64,000 bases of DNA from Streptomyces sp. NBC_01262 (GTDB taxonomy: Bacteria > Actinomycetota > Actinomycetes > Streptomycetales > Streptomycetaceae). The position numbers and the translations under genes are program-made. The notes under the pieces are model-generated. The model was not told the origin of the DNA and searched no databases. It saw only the letters and a program-made list of their open reading frames with translations. The stretch is taken from assembly GCF_036226365.1 (NCBI RefSeq), contig NZ_CP108462.1:8042001-8106000 (forward strand), given 5' to 3'. Of the stretch, positions 56,175-64,000 are shown piece by piece. Position 1 is the first letter of the stretch; the number at the start of each line of letters is the position of its first letter.

Positions 56175-57429
56175 TCCATACGTCGTCGTATCCGGGCTGA
56201 AGGTGGGCGGCGCCCATCGCGTGGGCGGTCGGGACGATGGGCCAGCGCGTCTCGAACATGAACGCCAGCCCGTCGTCGATCTTCTGCGGCCGCAGTTCGG
56301 CGGCGCTGGCCGCCTCGAAGGTGGTCCGGTCGGGGCCGTGGGCCGACATCATGTTGTGCAGGGAGGCGCCGCCGGGGACGAAGCCCCCTTCGCCGGAGGC
56401 CTTCGCGTCGTAGGCGCCCTCGATGAGGCCCATGAACTCGCTCATCACGTTGCGGTGGAAGTACGGCGGCCGGAAGGTGTCCTCGCCGACCAGCCAGCGG
56501 GGGGCGAAGACGGCGAAGTCGATGTCCGGGGCGGTCAGTACGGTGAAGATCGACGGGTCCGGGTGGTCGTGGCTGATCGTGCCGAGCACATTGAAGCGGC
56601 GCAGGTCGTAGACGTACGGGACGTGCGTGCCGTGCCAGGCGACGACATCGAGCGGCGAGTGGTCGTAGGTGGCCGCCCACAGGTTGCCGCCGAACTTGTT
56701 GATCACCTCGACCGGCTCGCCGTCCCGGTCCTCGTACGCGGCGACCGGGGCCAGGAAGTCCCGCGGGCTTGCGAGGCCGTTGGCGCCGATGGTGCCCAGC
56801 TCGGGCAGGCGCAGGGGCGGGCCGTAGTTCTCGCAGACGTAGCCCCGGGCGGTGTCCTGGCGCAGCTCGACGCGCATGCGCAGGCCGCGCGGGACGAGGG
56901 CGATGTGCCCGGGCTCGACGTCGAGCAGGCCCAGCTCGGTGCGCAGCAGCAGCGCGCCGTGCTCGGGGACGATGAGCAGTTCGCCGTCGGCGCTGGAGAA
57001 GACCCGGTCGTCCATGGAGCGGTTGGCGGCGTAGCAGTGGATGCCGATTCCCTGCCTGCGCATGACGTCCCCGTTGCCGCCGATCGTCGTCAGCCCCTCG
57101 ACGAAGTCGGTGGGGGCGTCCGGCAGCGGGGCGGGGCCCCAGCGCAGCCGGTTGGGATCGGGTTCGAGGTCCTGGAAGGGCGCGCTGCGCAGCGCGCCGT
57201 TCCCGATGCGGCGGAAGGACGGGTGCGCGGCGGAGGGGCGGATCCGGTAGAGCCAGGTGCGGCGGTTGAGGTGCCGGGGCTCGGTGAAGGCGGTGCCGCT
57301 GAACTGCTCGGCGTACAGGCCCATGGGTGGGCGCTGCGGCGAGTTCCGGCCGGTGGGGAGGGCGCCGGGGACGGCCTCGCTGAGGTGTTCGTTGCCGAAG
57401 CCGGGGGAGTAGGGGAGTTCCTTGGGCAT
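56146..57429 (-). CDS. hmgA: homogentisate 1,2-dioxygenase
   Basis: 427 residues from ATG 57429 (GGGAG upstream). It opens the aromatic ring of homogentisate to maleylacetoacetate in tyrosine and phenylalanine breakdown. Family blocks: PYSPGFGNEHLSEAVPGALPTGRNSPQRPPMGLYAEQFSGTAFT, RTWLYRIRPS, GLLDVEPGHIALVPRGLRMRVEL, WHGTHVPYVYDLRRFNVLGTISHDHPDPSIFTVLTAP. Iron ligands lie in PPYFHRNVMSEFMGLIEG (His, Glu) and a later His near SAHGPD. Length fits the family. Upstream lies a 32-bp palindrome shared with the divergent TetR gene. Confidence 0.93.
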   Translation of the reverse strand: MPKELPYSPGFGNEHLSEAVPGALPTGRNSPQRPPMGLYAEQFSGTAFTEPRHLNRRTWLYRIRPSAAHPSFRRIGNGALRSAPFQDLEPDPNRLRWGPAPLPDAPTDFVEGLTTIGGNGDVMRRQGIGIHCYAANRSMDDRVFSSADGELLIVPEHGALLLRTELGLLDVEPGHIALVPRGLRMRVELRQDTARGYVCENYGPPLRLPELGTIGANGLASPRDFLAPVAAYEDRDGEPVEVINKFGGNLWAATYDHSPLDVVAWHGTHVPYVYDLRRFNVLGTISHDHPDPSIFTVLTAPDIDFAVFAPRWLVGEDTFRPPYFHRNVMSEFMGLIEGAYDAKASGEGGFVPGGASLHNMMSAHGPDRTTFEAASAAELRPQKIDDGLAFMFETRWPIVPTAHAMGAAHLQPGYDDVWSGLERLFRP

Positions 57430-57461
57430 CGCGGGCTCCCTGGGTCGCCGGGCCGGTTGCT

Positions 57462-57493
57462 GCTCATTCCTATGGTCGACCATAGGAATGAGC
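57462..57493. promoter_or_regulatory. 32-bp perfect palindrome between hmgA and tetR
   Basis: GCTCATTCCTATGGTC followed directly by its exact complement, centred on GTCGAC. It is 33 bases before hmgA and 39 before the TetR start, so it is very likely the operator of the TetR protein (or the GntR protein) controlling both. Confidence 0.85.
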
Positions 57494-57531
57494 GGGGCGG
57501 GCGTCAATACGGACGTCAATATGATGGGGCG

Positions 57532-58140
57532 GTGCCAGCCACCACCGGACTCCGCCGTGCCCCTGTCCAGCGACGCAGTGCCGAGCGCCTCGGCCGTATC
57601 CTCGACGCAGCCGCCGAACTCCTCGACGAAGCCGGATACGAGGAGCTGAGCACCCGCACCGTAGCCGTTCGCGCGGGTGTTCCCATCGGCTCCGTCTACC
57701 GCTTCTTCTCCAACAAACGCGCCATGGCCGACGCCCTGGCCAGCCGCAATCTCGACGAATACGTCCGCAGGGTCTCCACCCGGCTCGCCGTCGCCCGCGG
57801 CTTCGGCTGGCGGCCGGCCATCGCGCTGCTCGTCGACGAGTACGCCGCCATGAAGCGCACCGTCCCCGGCTTCGCCCTGGTCGACTTCGGTATCCCCGTC
57901 CCCGGCGCCCGGGGCGCCGCCAACCACCTCGTCGCCGAGCGTCTGCACATCCTGATCGCCCGCCACCTCTCCCTCGACCCCGACGACCAGCGGCTCGCCC
58001 TGACCTTCGTGGTCGGCGTCGAGGCCGCCGATGCCCTGCTCCAGCTCGCCTTCCGTACGAACCCGGCGGGGGACCCGCTGGTCATCGCCGAGACCAAGGA
58101 ACTGCTGAACGCCTATCTCGCCCGGATCCTGGACGCCTGA
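57532..58140 (+). CDS. TetR-family transcriptional regulator
   Basis: 202 residues from GTG 57532. The N-terminal helix-turn-helix is clear: RSAERLGRILDAAAELLDEAGYEELSTRTVAVRAGVPIGSVYRFFSNKRAMADALASRNLDEY. The C-terminal ligand domain is helical. A TATGAT -10-like hexamer ends six bases before the GTG, so the mRNA may be leaderless. Direct repeats CGTCAATA lie at about 57502 and 57514. Divergent from hmgA across the 32-bp palindrome. Confidence 0.88.
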   Translation: MPATTGLRRAPVQRRSAERLGRILDAAAELLDEAGYEELSTRTVAVRAGVPIGSVYRFFSNKRAMADALASRNLDEYVRRVSTRLAVARGFGWRPAIALLVDEYAAMKRTVPGFALVDFGIPVPGARGAANHLVAERLHILIARHLSLDPDDQRLALTFVVGVEAADALLQLAFRTNPAGDPLVIAETKELLNAYLARILDA

Positions 58141-58206
58141 CAGCATCCGTACCGGTCGGTATGGTGGGTCTTACGACGCCGAGGTCGCCGCTCCCCAGGA
58201 GAGCCG

Positions 58207-60438
58207 ATGAGCCACACCGCCCTGCGTATCTGCCCCCTGTGCGAGGCCACCTGCGGTCTCACCCTGACCATTGAGGACGGCGGCCGGGTCACCCGCACCC
58301 GCGGCGACCGCGAGGACGTCTTCAGCAAGGGCTTCATCTGCCCCAAGGGCGCCACCTTCGGCGAGCTGGACTCCGACCCCGACCGCCTCACCGGCCCCCT
58401 GGTCCGCCGGGCCGGCAAGCTGGTCGAGGCGACCTGGGCGGAGGCGTACGCGGCCGTGGCGGCCGGACTCGGCGGGGTGATCCGGGAGCACGGCGGGGAA
58501 TCGGTCGCCGTCTACCTCGGCAATCCCAACGTCCACACGATCGCAGGCGGCCTCTACCCGTCGCTGATCATCAAGGCGCTGGGGACCCGCAACATCTTCG
58601 CCGCCAGCACACTGGACCAGATGCCCAAGCAGGTCGCCTGCGGCTACATGTTCGGCCACGCCTTCGCGATCCCCGTCCCCGACCTGGACCGCACCGACCA
58701 CCTGGTCATCATCGGCGCCAACCCCCTGGTCTCCAACGGCAGCCTGGCCACCGCCGCCGACTTCCCCGGCAAGCTCAAGGCCCTGCGCAAGCGCGGCGGC
58801 CGGCTCACCGTCATCGACCCCAAGCGCACCCGCACCGCCGAACTGGCCGACCGCCACCTCGCGCCCCGGCCGGGCACGGACGGGGCGCTGCTCTTCGCGA
58901 TCGTGCAGGTGCTGTTCGCGGAGGACCTGGTGGACCTGGGCGGCCTGGCGGAGCACGTCACCGGCGTAGACGAGGTCCGCGCCCTGGCCGCCGGATTCAG
59001 CCCCGAAGCGGTCGCCGCCCACTGCGACGTACCCGCCGACGACATCCGGGCCCTCGCCCGCGAGATCGCCGCCGCGCCGTCGGCCGCCGTCTACGGCCGC
59101 ATCGGCAGCACGACCGTCGAGTTCGGCACCCTCAGCAGCTGGCTCATCGACGTCATCAACACCCTCACCGGCAACCTGGACCGGCCCGGCGGCGTGATGT
59201 TCCCGCTGGCGCCCACCGCCCGGGCGCCCCGGCCCCCGGGGCCCGGCCGGGGCTTCGTCACCGGCCGCTGGCGCAGCCGCGTGTCCGGCTACCCCGAGAC
59301 CGCCTCCGAGCTGCCCACCGCCGCGCTGGCCGAGGAGATCGACACCCCGGGTCCCGGCCGGGTCCGCGCCCTGCTCACCATCGCGGGCAACCCGGTGCTG
59401 TCCGCCCCCGACGGCGAACGCCTGTCCCGCGCGCTCGAAGACATCGACTTCATGGTCAGCGTCGACCCCTACCTCAACGAGACCTCCCGGCACGCCGACG
59501 TCGTCCTCCCGCCGCCCCCGCCCTCCCAGGGCGCCCACTTCGACTTCGCCTTCGGCAACTTCTCCGTACGCGACAACGCCCGCTACTCCCCGCCCGCCGT
59601 CCCGCTGCCCGACGGCCGCCCGGGCGAGCCCGAGATCCTCGCGCGGCTGGTGATGACGCTCTACGGTGCCGGACCCGACGCCGACCCGGCCATGGTCGAC
59701 GAGCAGGTCATCTCCGCCACCCTCGCCAAGGAGACCGCCGACCCAGGCTCCCCGGTCGCGGGGCGCGAGCCCTCCGAGCTGGCCGCGCTGATCACCGGCG
59801 ACACCGGCTACGAGCGCCGCCTGGACCTGATGCTCCGCCTCGGCCCGTACGGCGACGCCTTCGGCGCGAACCCGGACGGCCTCACACTCGCGAGCCTCAA
59901 GGCCGCCCCGCACGGCATCGACCTGGGCGCCCTCAAGCCCCGCATCCCCGAAGTCCTGCGCACCGCCTCCGGCAAGGTCGAGCTCGCCCCGGCCCCGGTC
60001 ACCGCCGACGTCCCGCGCCTGCTGCGCTCCCTCGGCCGCACCGTGGACGGCTTCGTCCTCATCGGCCGCCGCCATCTGCGCTCCAACAACAGCTGGATGC
60101 ACAACGTCCCCGCCCTCACCGGCGGCACCAACACCTGCACCCTCCAGATCCACCCCGCCGACGCCTCCCGCCTCGGCCTCGCCGACTCCGCCCTCGCCCG
60201 CGTCAAGGGCGACGGCGGCGAGGTCGAAGTGCCCGTCGAGATCACCGACTCCGTCCGCCCCGGCGTCGTCTCCCTCCCGCACGGCTGGGGCCACGGCCAG
60301 TCCGGCACCCGCCTCGGCGTGGCCTCCCGCACCCCCGGCGTCAACGTCAACCAGCTGCTCGACGGGACCCGGCTCGACCCCCTGTCGGGGACGGCCGTGC
60401 TGAACGGCTTCCCGGTTCAGATCGCCGCCGCGAGGTAG
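58207..60438 (+). CDS. molybdopterin-dependent oxidoreductase (formate dehydrogenase/nitrate reductase-like)
   Basis: 743 residues from ATG 58207 (AGGAG upstream). The [4Fe-4S] ligands C9, C12, C16 and C45 (CPLCEATC ... GFICPKG) are present, followed by the molybdopterin domains (SVAVYLGNPNVHTIAGGLYPSLIIKALGTRN, LVIIGANPLVSNGSLATAADFP, LTVIDPKRTRTAELADRHLAPRPGTDGALLFAIVQVLF) and a C-terminal dinucleotide-binding domain (HLRSNNSWMHNVPALTGGTNTCTLQIHPADASRLGL). Cytoplasmic: no Tat signal. Substrate unknown; similar stand-alone proteins exist in actinomycetes. Monocistronic in appearance. Confidence 0.9.
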   Translation: MSHTALRICPLCEATCGLTLTIEDGGRVTRTRGDREDVFSKGFICPKGATFGELDSDPDRLTGPLVRRAGKLVEATWAEAYAAVAAGLGGVIREHGGESVAVYLGNPNVHTIAGGLYPSLIIKALGTRNIFAASTLDQMPKQVACGYMFGHAFAIPVPDLDRTDHLVIIGANPLVSNGSLATAADFPGKLKALRKRGGRLTVIDPKRTRTAELADRHLAPRPGTDGALLFAIVQVLFAEDLVDLGGLAEHVTGVDEVRALAAGFSPEAVAAHCDVPADDIRALAREIAAAPSAAVYGRIGSTTVEFGTLSSWLIDVINTLTGNLDRPGGVMFPLAPTARAPRPPGPGRGFVTGRWRSRVSGYPETASELPTAALAEEIDTPGPGRVRALLTIAGNPVLSAPDGERLSRALEDIDFMVSVDPYLNETSRHADVVLPPPPPSQGAHFDFAFGNFSVRDNARYSPPAVPLPDGRPGEPEILARLVMTLYGAGPDADPAMVDEQVISATLAKETADPGSPVAGREPSELAALITGDTGYERRLDLMLRLGPYGDAFGANPDGLTLASLKAAPHGIDLGALKPRIPEVLRTASGKVELAPAPVTADVPRLLRSLGRTVDGFVLIGRRHLRSNNSWMHNVPALTGGTNTCTLQIHPADASRLGLADSALARVKGDGGEVEVPVEITDSVRPGVVSLPHGWGHGQSGTRLGVASRTPGVNVNQLLDGTRLDPLSGTAVLNGFPVQIAAAR

Positions 60439-60530
60439 GTCAAAAGGGCGCGGTGTACCCGCGAGTACGGTGAGGATGGCAGGGACATGCTCAACACTGT
60501 CCCGCCGTCCCCCCACCGAAGGACTCCCCC

Positions 60531-61994
60531 ATGCCCTTCCCCTCCTCAGGACCCCGCCGGCGCCTCAGAGCCGCCGCCGTCCTCGCGGCCGCCCTCGCCG
60601 CCGTACTCGCGTCCCCCGGCGCGGCGCACGCCCAGCCCAGCACCTGGTCCAGCGCCTTCAACAACCTGACCGCGCAGACCCGCACCGACTGGATGGGCCA
60701 GGTGCCCGCCGCGACCAGCCTCGGCGCGATGTCGCTGCCCGGCACCCACGACACCCTCGCCATCCACGGCGGCAGCCTGCTCCCCGCGTCCTACGAGACG
60801 CAGGAGAACCAGGGCGACAGCGCGGCCACCCTCACCACCCAACTCAGCGCCGGCATACGGGCGATCGACATCCGGGTGCGGGTCAGCAGCGGCGCCTTCG
60901 TCATCCACCACACCAACATCTACCAGAACGCCAACTTCGACGACGTACTCACCAAGGCGCAGAGCTTCCTCACCGCGCACCCCACCGAGACCATCGCGAT
61001 GGACCTGCACAGCGAGTGCGACGCCAACTCCTCCGAGGGCGGCAGCGGCAGCTCCTCCATCGGCCACTGCGCCGACGACCCGGCGACCATCACCCAGGCC
61101 GACCGCATCGCCATCTTCAAGACCTACCTCGCCAAATACCCCGGCCTCTTCTACGCCCCCACCGTCACCGGCACGACCACCGCCGCCATGCCCACCCTCG
61201 GCCAGGCCCGCGGCCATATCGTCCTCACCGACTTCACCGGCCCCTTCGGCGGCATCTACACCGGCTACGGCCTCACCCAGATGACCACCGGCAACTGGTC
61301 CCAGTACGTCGAGAACGACTACTCCCAGTGCAACCTCGCCACCAAGTGGAGCGAGATCCAGACCAACCTCGTCAACGCCAACAACGACACCTCCGGCGCC
61401 CTCTACACCTCCTACCTCTCCGCCAACTGCTCCCCCTTCGGCGCGAACCCCGGCGACATGGCCGGCGGCTACTCCGGCGGCACCGGTGAGAACCAGCGCC
61501 TCCTGGACTACCTCAACGCCGGCAACGCCCCGCGCACCGGCATCGTCAAGATGGACTTCCCCGGCTACGCGGTGGTCACCGCCGTCATCAACCGCAACCC
61601 CGGTGTCACCTTCACCGGCGTCATCAGGTCCGGCATCGCCGGCAAGTGCCTCGACGCCTACAACAACGGCAACACCAACGGCACGGTCGTCGACCTCTAC
61701 ACCTGCAACGGCAGCGCCGCCCAGATCTGGACCCCCGAACCCGACGGCACCCTGCGCATCAACGGCCTCTGCCTCGACGTCGCGGGCGCCGCCACCGCCA
61801 CGGGCACCAAGGTCCAGCTCTGGACCTGCAACGGCGGCGCCAACCAGCGCTGGACCGCCGTGGAGTCCGGCGCCCTCATCGGCGCCCAGTCGGGGCTCTG
61901 CCTCGACGACCCGAACTCCACCACGACCGATCTCACCCAGCTCCAGATCTGGACCTGCAACAACACCGCCGCCCAGGTGTGGCCGCTGCCCTGA
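60531..61994 (+). CDS. secreted PI-specific phospholipase C with ricin-type lectin domain
   Basis: 487 residues from ATG 60531 (AAGGA upstream). Signal peptide (LRAAAVLAAALAAVLASPGAAHAQ), then a PI-PLC X domain: SLPGTHDTLA with catalytic His, IRAIDIRVRVSSGAFVIHHTNIYQNANFDDVL with the second His. The C-terminal ~130 residues are a RICIN beta-trefoil (GKCLDAYNNGNTNGTVVDLYTCNGSAAQIWTPEPDGTLRINGLCLDVAGAATATGTKVQLWTCNGGANQRW). It cleaves phosphatidylinositol or glycosyl-PI anchors and can bind sugars, an exoenzyme for membranes or eukaryotic debris. Confidence 0.92.
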   Translation: MPFPSSGPRRRLRAAAVLAAALAAVLASPGAAHAQPSTWSSAFNNLTAQTRTDWMGQVPAATSLGAMSLPGTHDTLAIHGGSLLPASYETQENQGDSAATLTTQLSAGIRAIDIRVRVSSGAFVIHHTNIYQNANFDDVLTKAQSFLTAHPTETIAMDLHSECDANSSEGGSGSSSIGHCADDPATITQADRIAIFKTYLAKYPGLFYAPTVTGTTTAAMPTLGQARGHIVLTDFTGPFGGIYTGYGLTQMTTGNWSQYVENDYSQCNLATKWSEIQTNLVNANNDTSGALYTSYLSANCSPFGANPGDMAGGYSGGTGENQRLLDYLNAGNAPRTGIVKMDFPGYAVVTAVINRNPGVTFTGVIRSGIAGKCLDAYNNGNTNGTVVDLYTCNGSAAQIWTPEPDGTLRINGLCLDVAGAATATGTKVQLWTCNGGANQRWTAVESGALIGAQSGLCLDDPNSTTTDLTQLQIWTCNNTAAQVWPLP

Positions 61995-62089
61995 CCGGGC
62001 TGCCCTGACCGGTGCGGGAAAACTACCGGTGCTAGTTTGGGGGTGCGGATCCCGCACCCGCACCCCCATCCGCCCTCCGGGAGGACGAC

Positions 62090-63484
62090 GTGAAGCCCCA
62101 CGACGGCATGTACATCGACCGCGCCTGGCGCCCCGCCACCACGCCCGACCGCATCGAGGTCGTGAACCCGGCCGACGAGCAGCCGATCGGCACGGTCCCC
62201 GCCGGGGCGCGCGAGGACGTGGACGCCGCCGTGCACGCGGCCCGCGCCGCCTTCCCGGGCTGGGCCGCGACCGCGCCCGCCGAGCGCGCCGCCCGGATCG
62301 CCGGCCTCCGCGACGCGCTCGCCGCCCGCCGCGACGAGATCGCGGAGACCGTCACGGCGGAACTCGGCGCACCACTGCCGTTCAGCCAGGCCGTGCACGC
62401 CGATCTGCCGATCACCGTGGCGGGCTCGTACGCCGACCTGCTCGGCACCTACGCCTTCGAGGAGAAGGTCGGCAACTCGACCGTCTACCTGGAGCCCGTC
62501 GGCGTCGTCGGGGCGATCACGCCCTGGAACTACCCGCTGCACCAGATCGTGGCCAAGGCCGTCCCGGCCCTCGCCGCCGGCTGCACGGTCGTCCTCAAGC
62601 CCGCCGAGGACACCCCGCTGGTCGCCCAGCTCTTCGCCGAGGCAGTCCACGAGGCGGGCTTCCCGCCCGGGGTGTTCAACCTCGTCACCGGCCTCGGCCC
62701 GGTCGCCGGGCAGGCGCTGGTGGAGCACCCGGGGATCGACATGCTGTCCTTCACCGGGTCCACCGCCGTGGGAAGGCTCATCGCGGCGACCGTCGGCGCG
62801 GCGGTGAAGCGGGTGGCACTGGAGCTGGGCGGGAAGTCGGCCAACGTCATCCTGCCCAGCGCCGACCTCGGCCGGGCCGTCAACGTCGGGGTCGCCAACG
62901 TCATGTCCAACTCCGGCCAGACGTGCAGCGCGTGGACCCGGATGCTCGTCCACCAGGACCAGTACGAGGAGGCGGTGGCCCTCGCCGCGACCGCCGCCGC
63001 GAAGTACGTACCCGGCGAGCGGGTCGGACCGCTGGTCAGCGCCAAGCAGCGGGAACGCGTACGCGGCTACATCGAGCAGGGCGTGAAAGAGGGCGCCCGC
63101 ATCGTCGCGGGCGGCGCGGAAGCACCCCTGGACCAGGGCTACTACGTCAGCCCGACCGTCTTCGCCGACGTCACGCCCCACATGACCATCGCCCAGGAGG
63201 AGATCTTCGGCCCCGTGCTCTCGATCCTCCCCTACGAGGACGAGGCCGACGCCCTCCGGATCGCCAACGGCACGGTGTACGGGCTGGCGGGGGCGGTCTG
63301 GGCCGGCGACACCGACGAGGCGGTCGCCTTCGCCCGGCGCATGGACACCGGCCAGGTCGACATCAACGGGGGCCGCTTCAACCCGCTGGCGCCCTTCGGC
63401 GGCTACAAGCAGTCGGGGGTCGGCCGGGAGCTCGGTGCGCACGGCCTGGCCGAGTACCTTCACACCAAATCGCTCCAGTTCTGA
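62090..63484 (+). CDS. aldehyde dehydrogenase (NAD(P)+)
   Basis: 464 residues from GTG 62090 (GGGAGG upstream; Met 62108 alternative). Motifs: VEPVGVVGAITPWNYPLHQIVAKAVPALAAGCTVVLKPAEDTPL, Glu in ALELGGKSANV, the catalytic Cys in NSGQTCSAWTRM, and QEEIFGPVLSILPYEDEADALRIAN. The family oxidises aldehydes to acids. Followed 27 bases later by an alcohol dehydrogenase gene, so the pair could convert an alcohol through aldehyde to acid. Confidence 0.92.
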   Translation: MKPHDGMYIDRAWRPATTPDRIEVVNPADEQPIGTVPAGAREDVDAAVHAARAAFPGWAATAPAERAARIAGLRDALAARRDEIAETVTAELGAPLPFSQAVHADLPITVAGSYADLLGTYAFEEKVGNSTVYLEPVGVVGAITPWNYPLHQIVAKAVPALAAGCTVVLKPAEDTPLVAQLFAEAVHEAGFPPGVFNLVTGLGPVAGQALVEHPGIDMLSFTGSTAVGRLIAATVGAAVKRVALELGGKSANVILPSADLGRAVNVGVANVMSNSGQTCSAWTRMLVHQDQYEEAVALAATAAAKYVPGERVGPLVSAKQRERVRGYIEQGVKEGARIVAGGAEAPLDQGYYVSPTVFADVTPHMTIAQEEIFGPVLSILPYEDEADALRIANGTVYGLAGAVWAGDTDEAVAFARRMDTGQVDINGGRFNPLAPFGGYKQSGVGRELGAHGLAEYLHTKSLQF

Positions 63485-63510
63485 CTCCGACTCCGAGAGG
63501 GACCCCCGAC

Positions 63511-64000
63511 GTGACCCGCGCCGCCGTACTGCCCGCCGTCAACGCCCCGCTCGTCGTCACCGACATCGACCTCCCCGACCCCGGTCCCGGCCAGGTCAGG
63601 GTCCGCCTCGCCGCGGCCGGTGTCTGCCACTCCGACCTCTCCCTCGCCACCGGCACCCTCCGCCAGCCCGTCCCCGCCGTCCTCGGCCACGAGGGCGCCG
63701 GCACGGTGGTCGCCGTGGGCGACGCGGTCACCGGCGTCGCCGTCGGCGACCGCGTCGTCCTCAACTGGGCGCCCTCCTGCGGCGACTGCCACTTCTGCGG
63801 CCTCGCCGAGCCCTGGCTCTGCGCGAACGCCGGCGCCGCCGCCGTCGCCCCCTACGCCCGGCTCGCCTCCGACGGCACCGAGCTCTACCCCGGCCTTGGC
63901 ACGGCCGCCTTCGCCCAGGAGACCGTCGTCCCCGCCACCGCTGTCCTCCCCCTCCCCGAAGGCGTCCCCCTCGCCGAAGCCGCCCTCCTCGGCTGCGCCG
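63511..64000 (+). CDS. zinc-dependent alcohol dehydrogenase, 5' part (cut by window end)
   Basis: Starts at GTG 63511 with GAGAGGG upstream and remains open to the window end (163 residues visible). It reads TRAAVLPAVNAPLVVTDIDLPDPGPGQVRV, catalytic zinc site AAGVCHSDL, GHEGAG, and the structural zinc Cys cluster CGDCHFCGLAEPWLC. This is a class III-like MDR alcohol dehydrogenase. It is probably co-transcribed with the aldehyde dehydrogenase. Confidence 0.9.
   Translation, partial: MTRAAVLPAVNAPLVVTDIDLPDPGPGQVRVRLAAAGVCHSDLSLATGTLRQPVPAVLGHEGAGTVVAVGDAVTGVAVGDRVVLNWAPSCGDCHFCGLAEPWLCANAGAAAVAPYARLASDGTELYPGLGTAAFAQETVVPATAVLPLPEGVPLAEAALLGCA

Noticed and set aside
58207..60438. Assigning the molybdopterin enzyme specifically as formate dehydrogenase or nitrate reductase
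   Set aside because: The motifs place it in the superfamily only; no partner subunits or active-site residue pattern visible here decide the substrate.
1..64000. tRNA, rRNA or riboswitch genes
   Set aside because: No cloverleaf, rRNA-like or recognised riboswitch sequence was noticed on reading the intergenic regions; a covariance-model search would be needed to exclude them.

Overview
The window is high-GC actinobacterial chromosome, almost certainly Streptomyces. The evidence is strong GC bias at third codon positions, GTG/TTG starts with GGAGG-type ribosome sites, many secreted proteins with actinobacterial signal peptides, streptogrisin-type proteases, an actinobacterial LexA box, and the dispersed GTCCTCAA..CGCCGGACGGGCTG repeat seen between Streptomyces genes. 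From memory, several genes (DnaE2, two secreted lipases, homogentisate dioxygenase, SigK-like factor) resemble the S. coelicolor SCO17xx segment; I could not verify this.

Layout. 0-6 kb: HAD phosphatase plus a four-gene ABC importer (2-aminoethylphosphonate/iron-type) on the minus strand, with a divergent GntR regulator and an operator-like inverted repeat between them; then a DUF1684 protein. 6.9-15.4 kb: two secreted streptogrisin-like proteases, WYL regulator, slipin, a MITE-like element whose TA borders form the stop codons of both flanking genes, acetyltransferases, ArsR-type regulator, 2H phosphoesterase, amidase. 15.5-23.8 kb: a split SOS mutasome. ImuC/DnaE2 (16.0-19.5 kb) and a catalytically degenerate ImuB-like protein with a small upstream cistron (22.3-23.6 kb) each have a LexA-box candidate. 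They are separated by an ArsR/metallo-beta-lactamase pair, small genes and a transposase remnant.

23.5-27.1 kb: minus-strand genes for a ParB-like protein, an Eis-type acetyltransferase, an SRPBCC protein, a quinone-reductase-type MDR enzyme and an HxlR regulator; the last two promoters share a 16-bp site. 27.3-31.3 kb: secreted lipase, carboxyltransferase, a methyltransferase-NUDIX fusion, YtrA-type GntR. 31.5-42.5 kb: AAA+ ATPase, secreted glycosidase-like protein, and a translationally coupled exopolysaccharide operon (two GT2 glycosyltransferases, NodB deacetylase, a 1201-residue flippase/polymerase-like fusion), followed by a CelD-type GNAT and its small membrane partner.

42.5-53.5 kb: secreted subtilase, SGNH lipase, Ser/Thr kinase, then a module of His-rich NixA-type permease, TPR protein and DUF4331 protein, divergent from an ECF SigK/RskA pair; both directions carry SigK-like promoters. 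53.5-64 kb: a repeat-rich 700-bp spacer, an orphan type ISP specificity-like protein, GntR and hmgA in one minus-strand unit, a 32-bp palindrome, TetR, molybdopterin oxidoreductase, secreted PI-PLC with ricin lectin domain, aldehyde dehydrogenase and the start of an alcohol dehydrogenase cut by the window end. No rRNA, tRNA or CRISPR was recognised.
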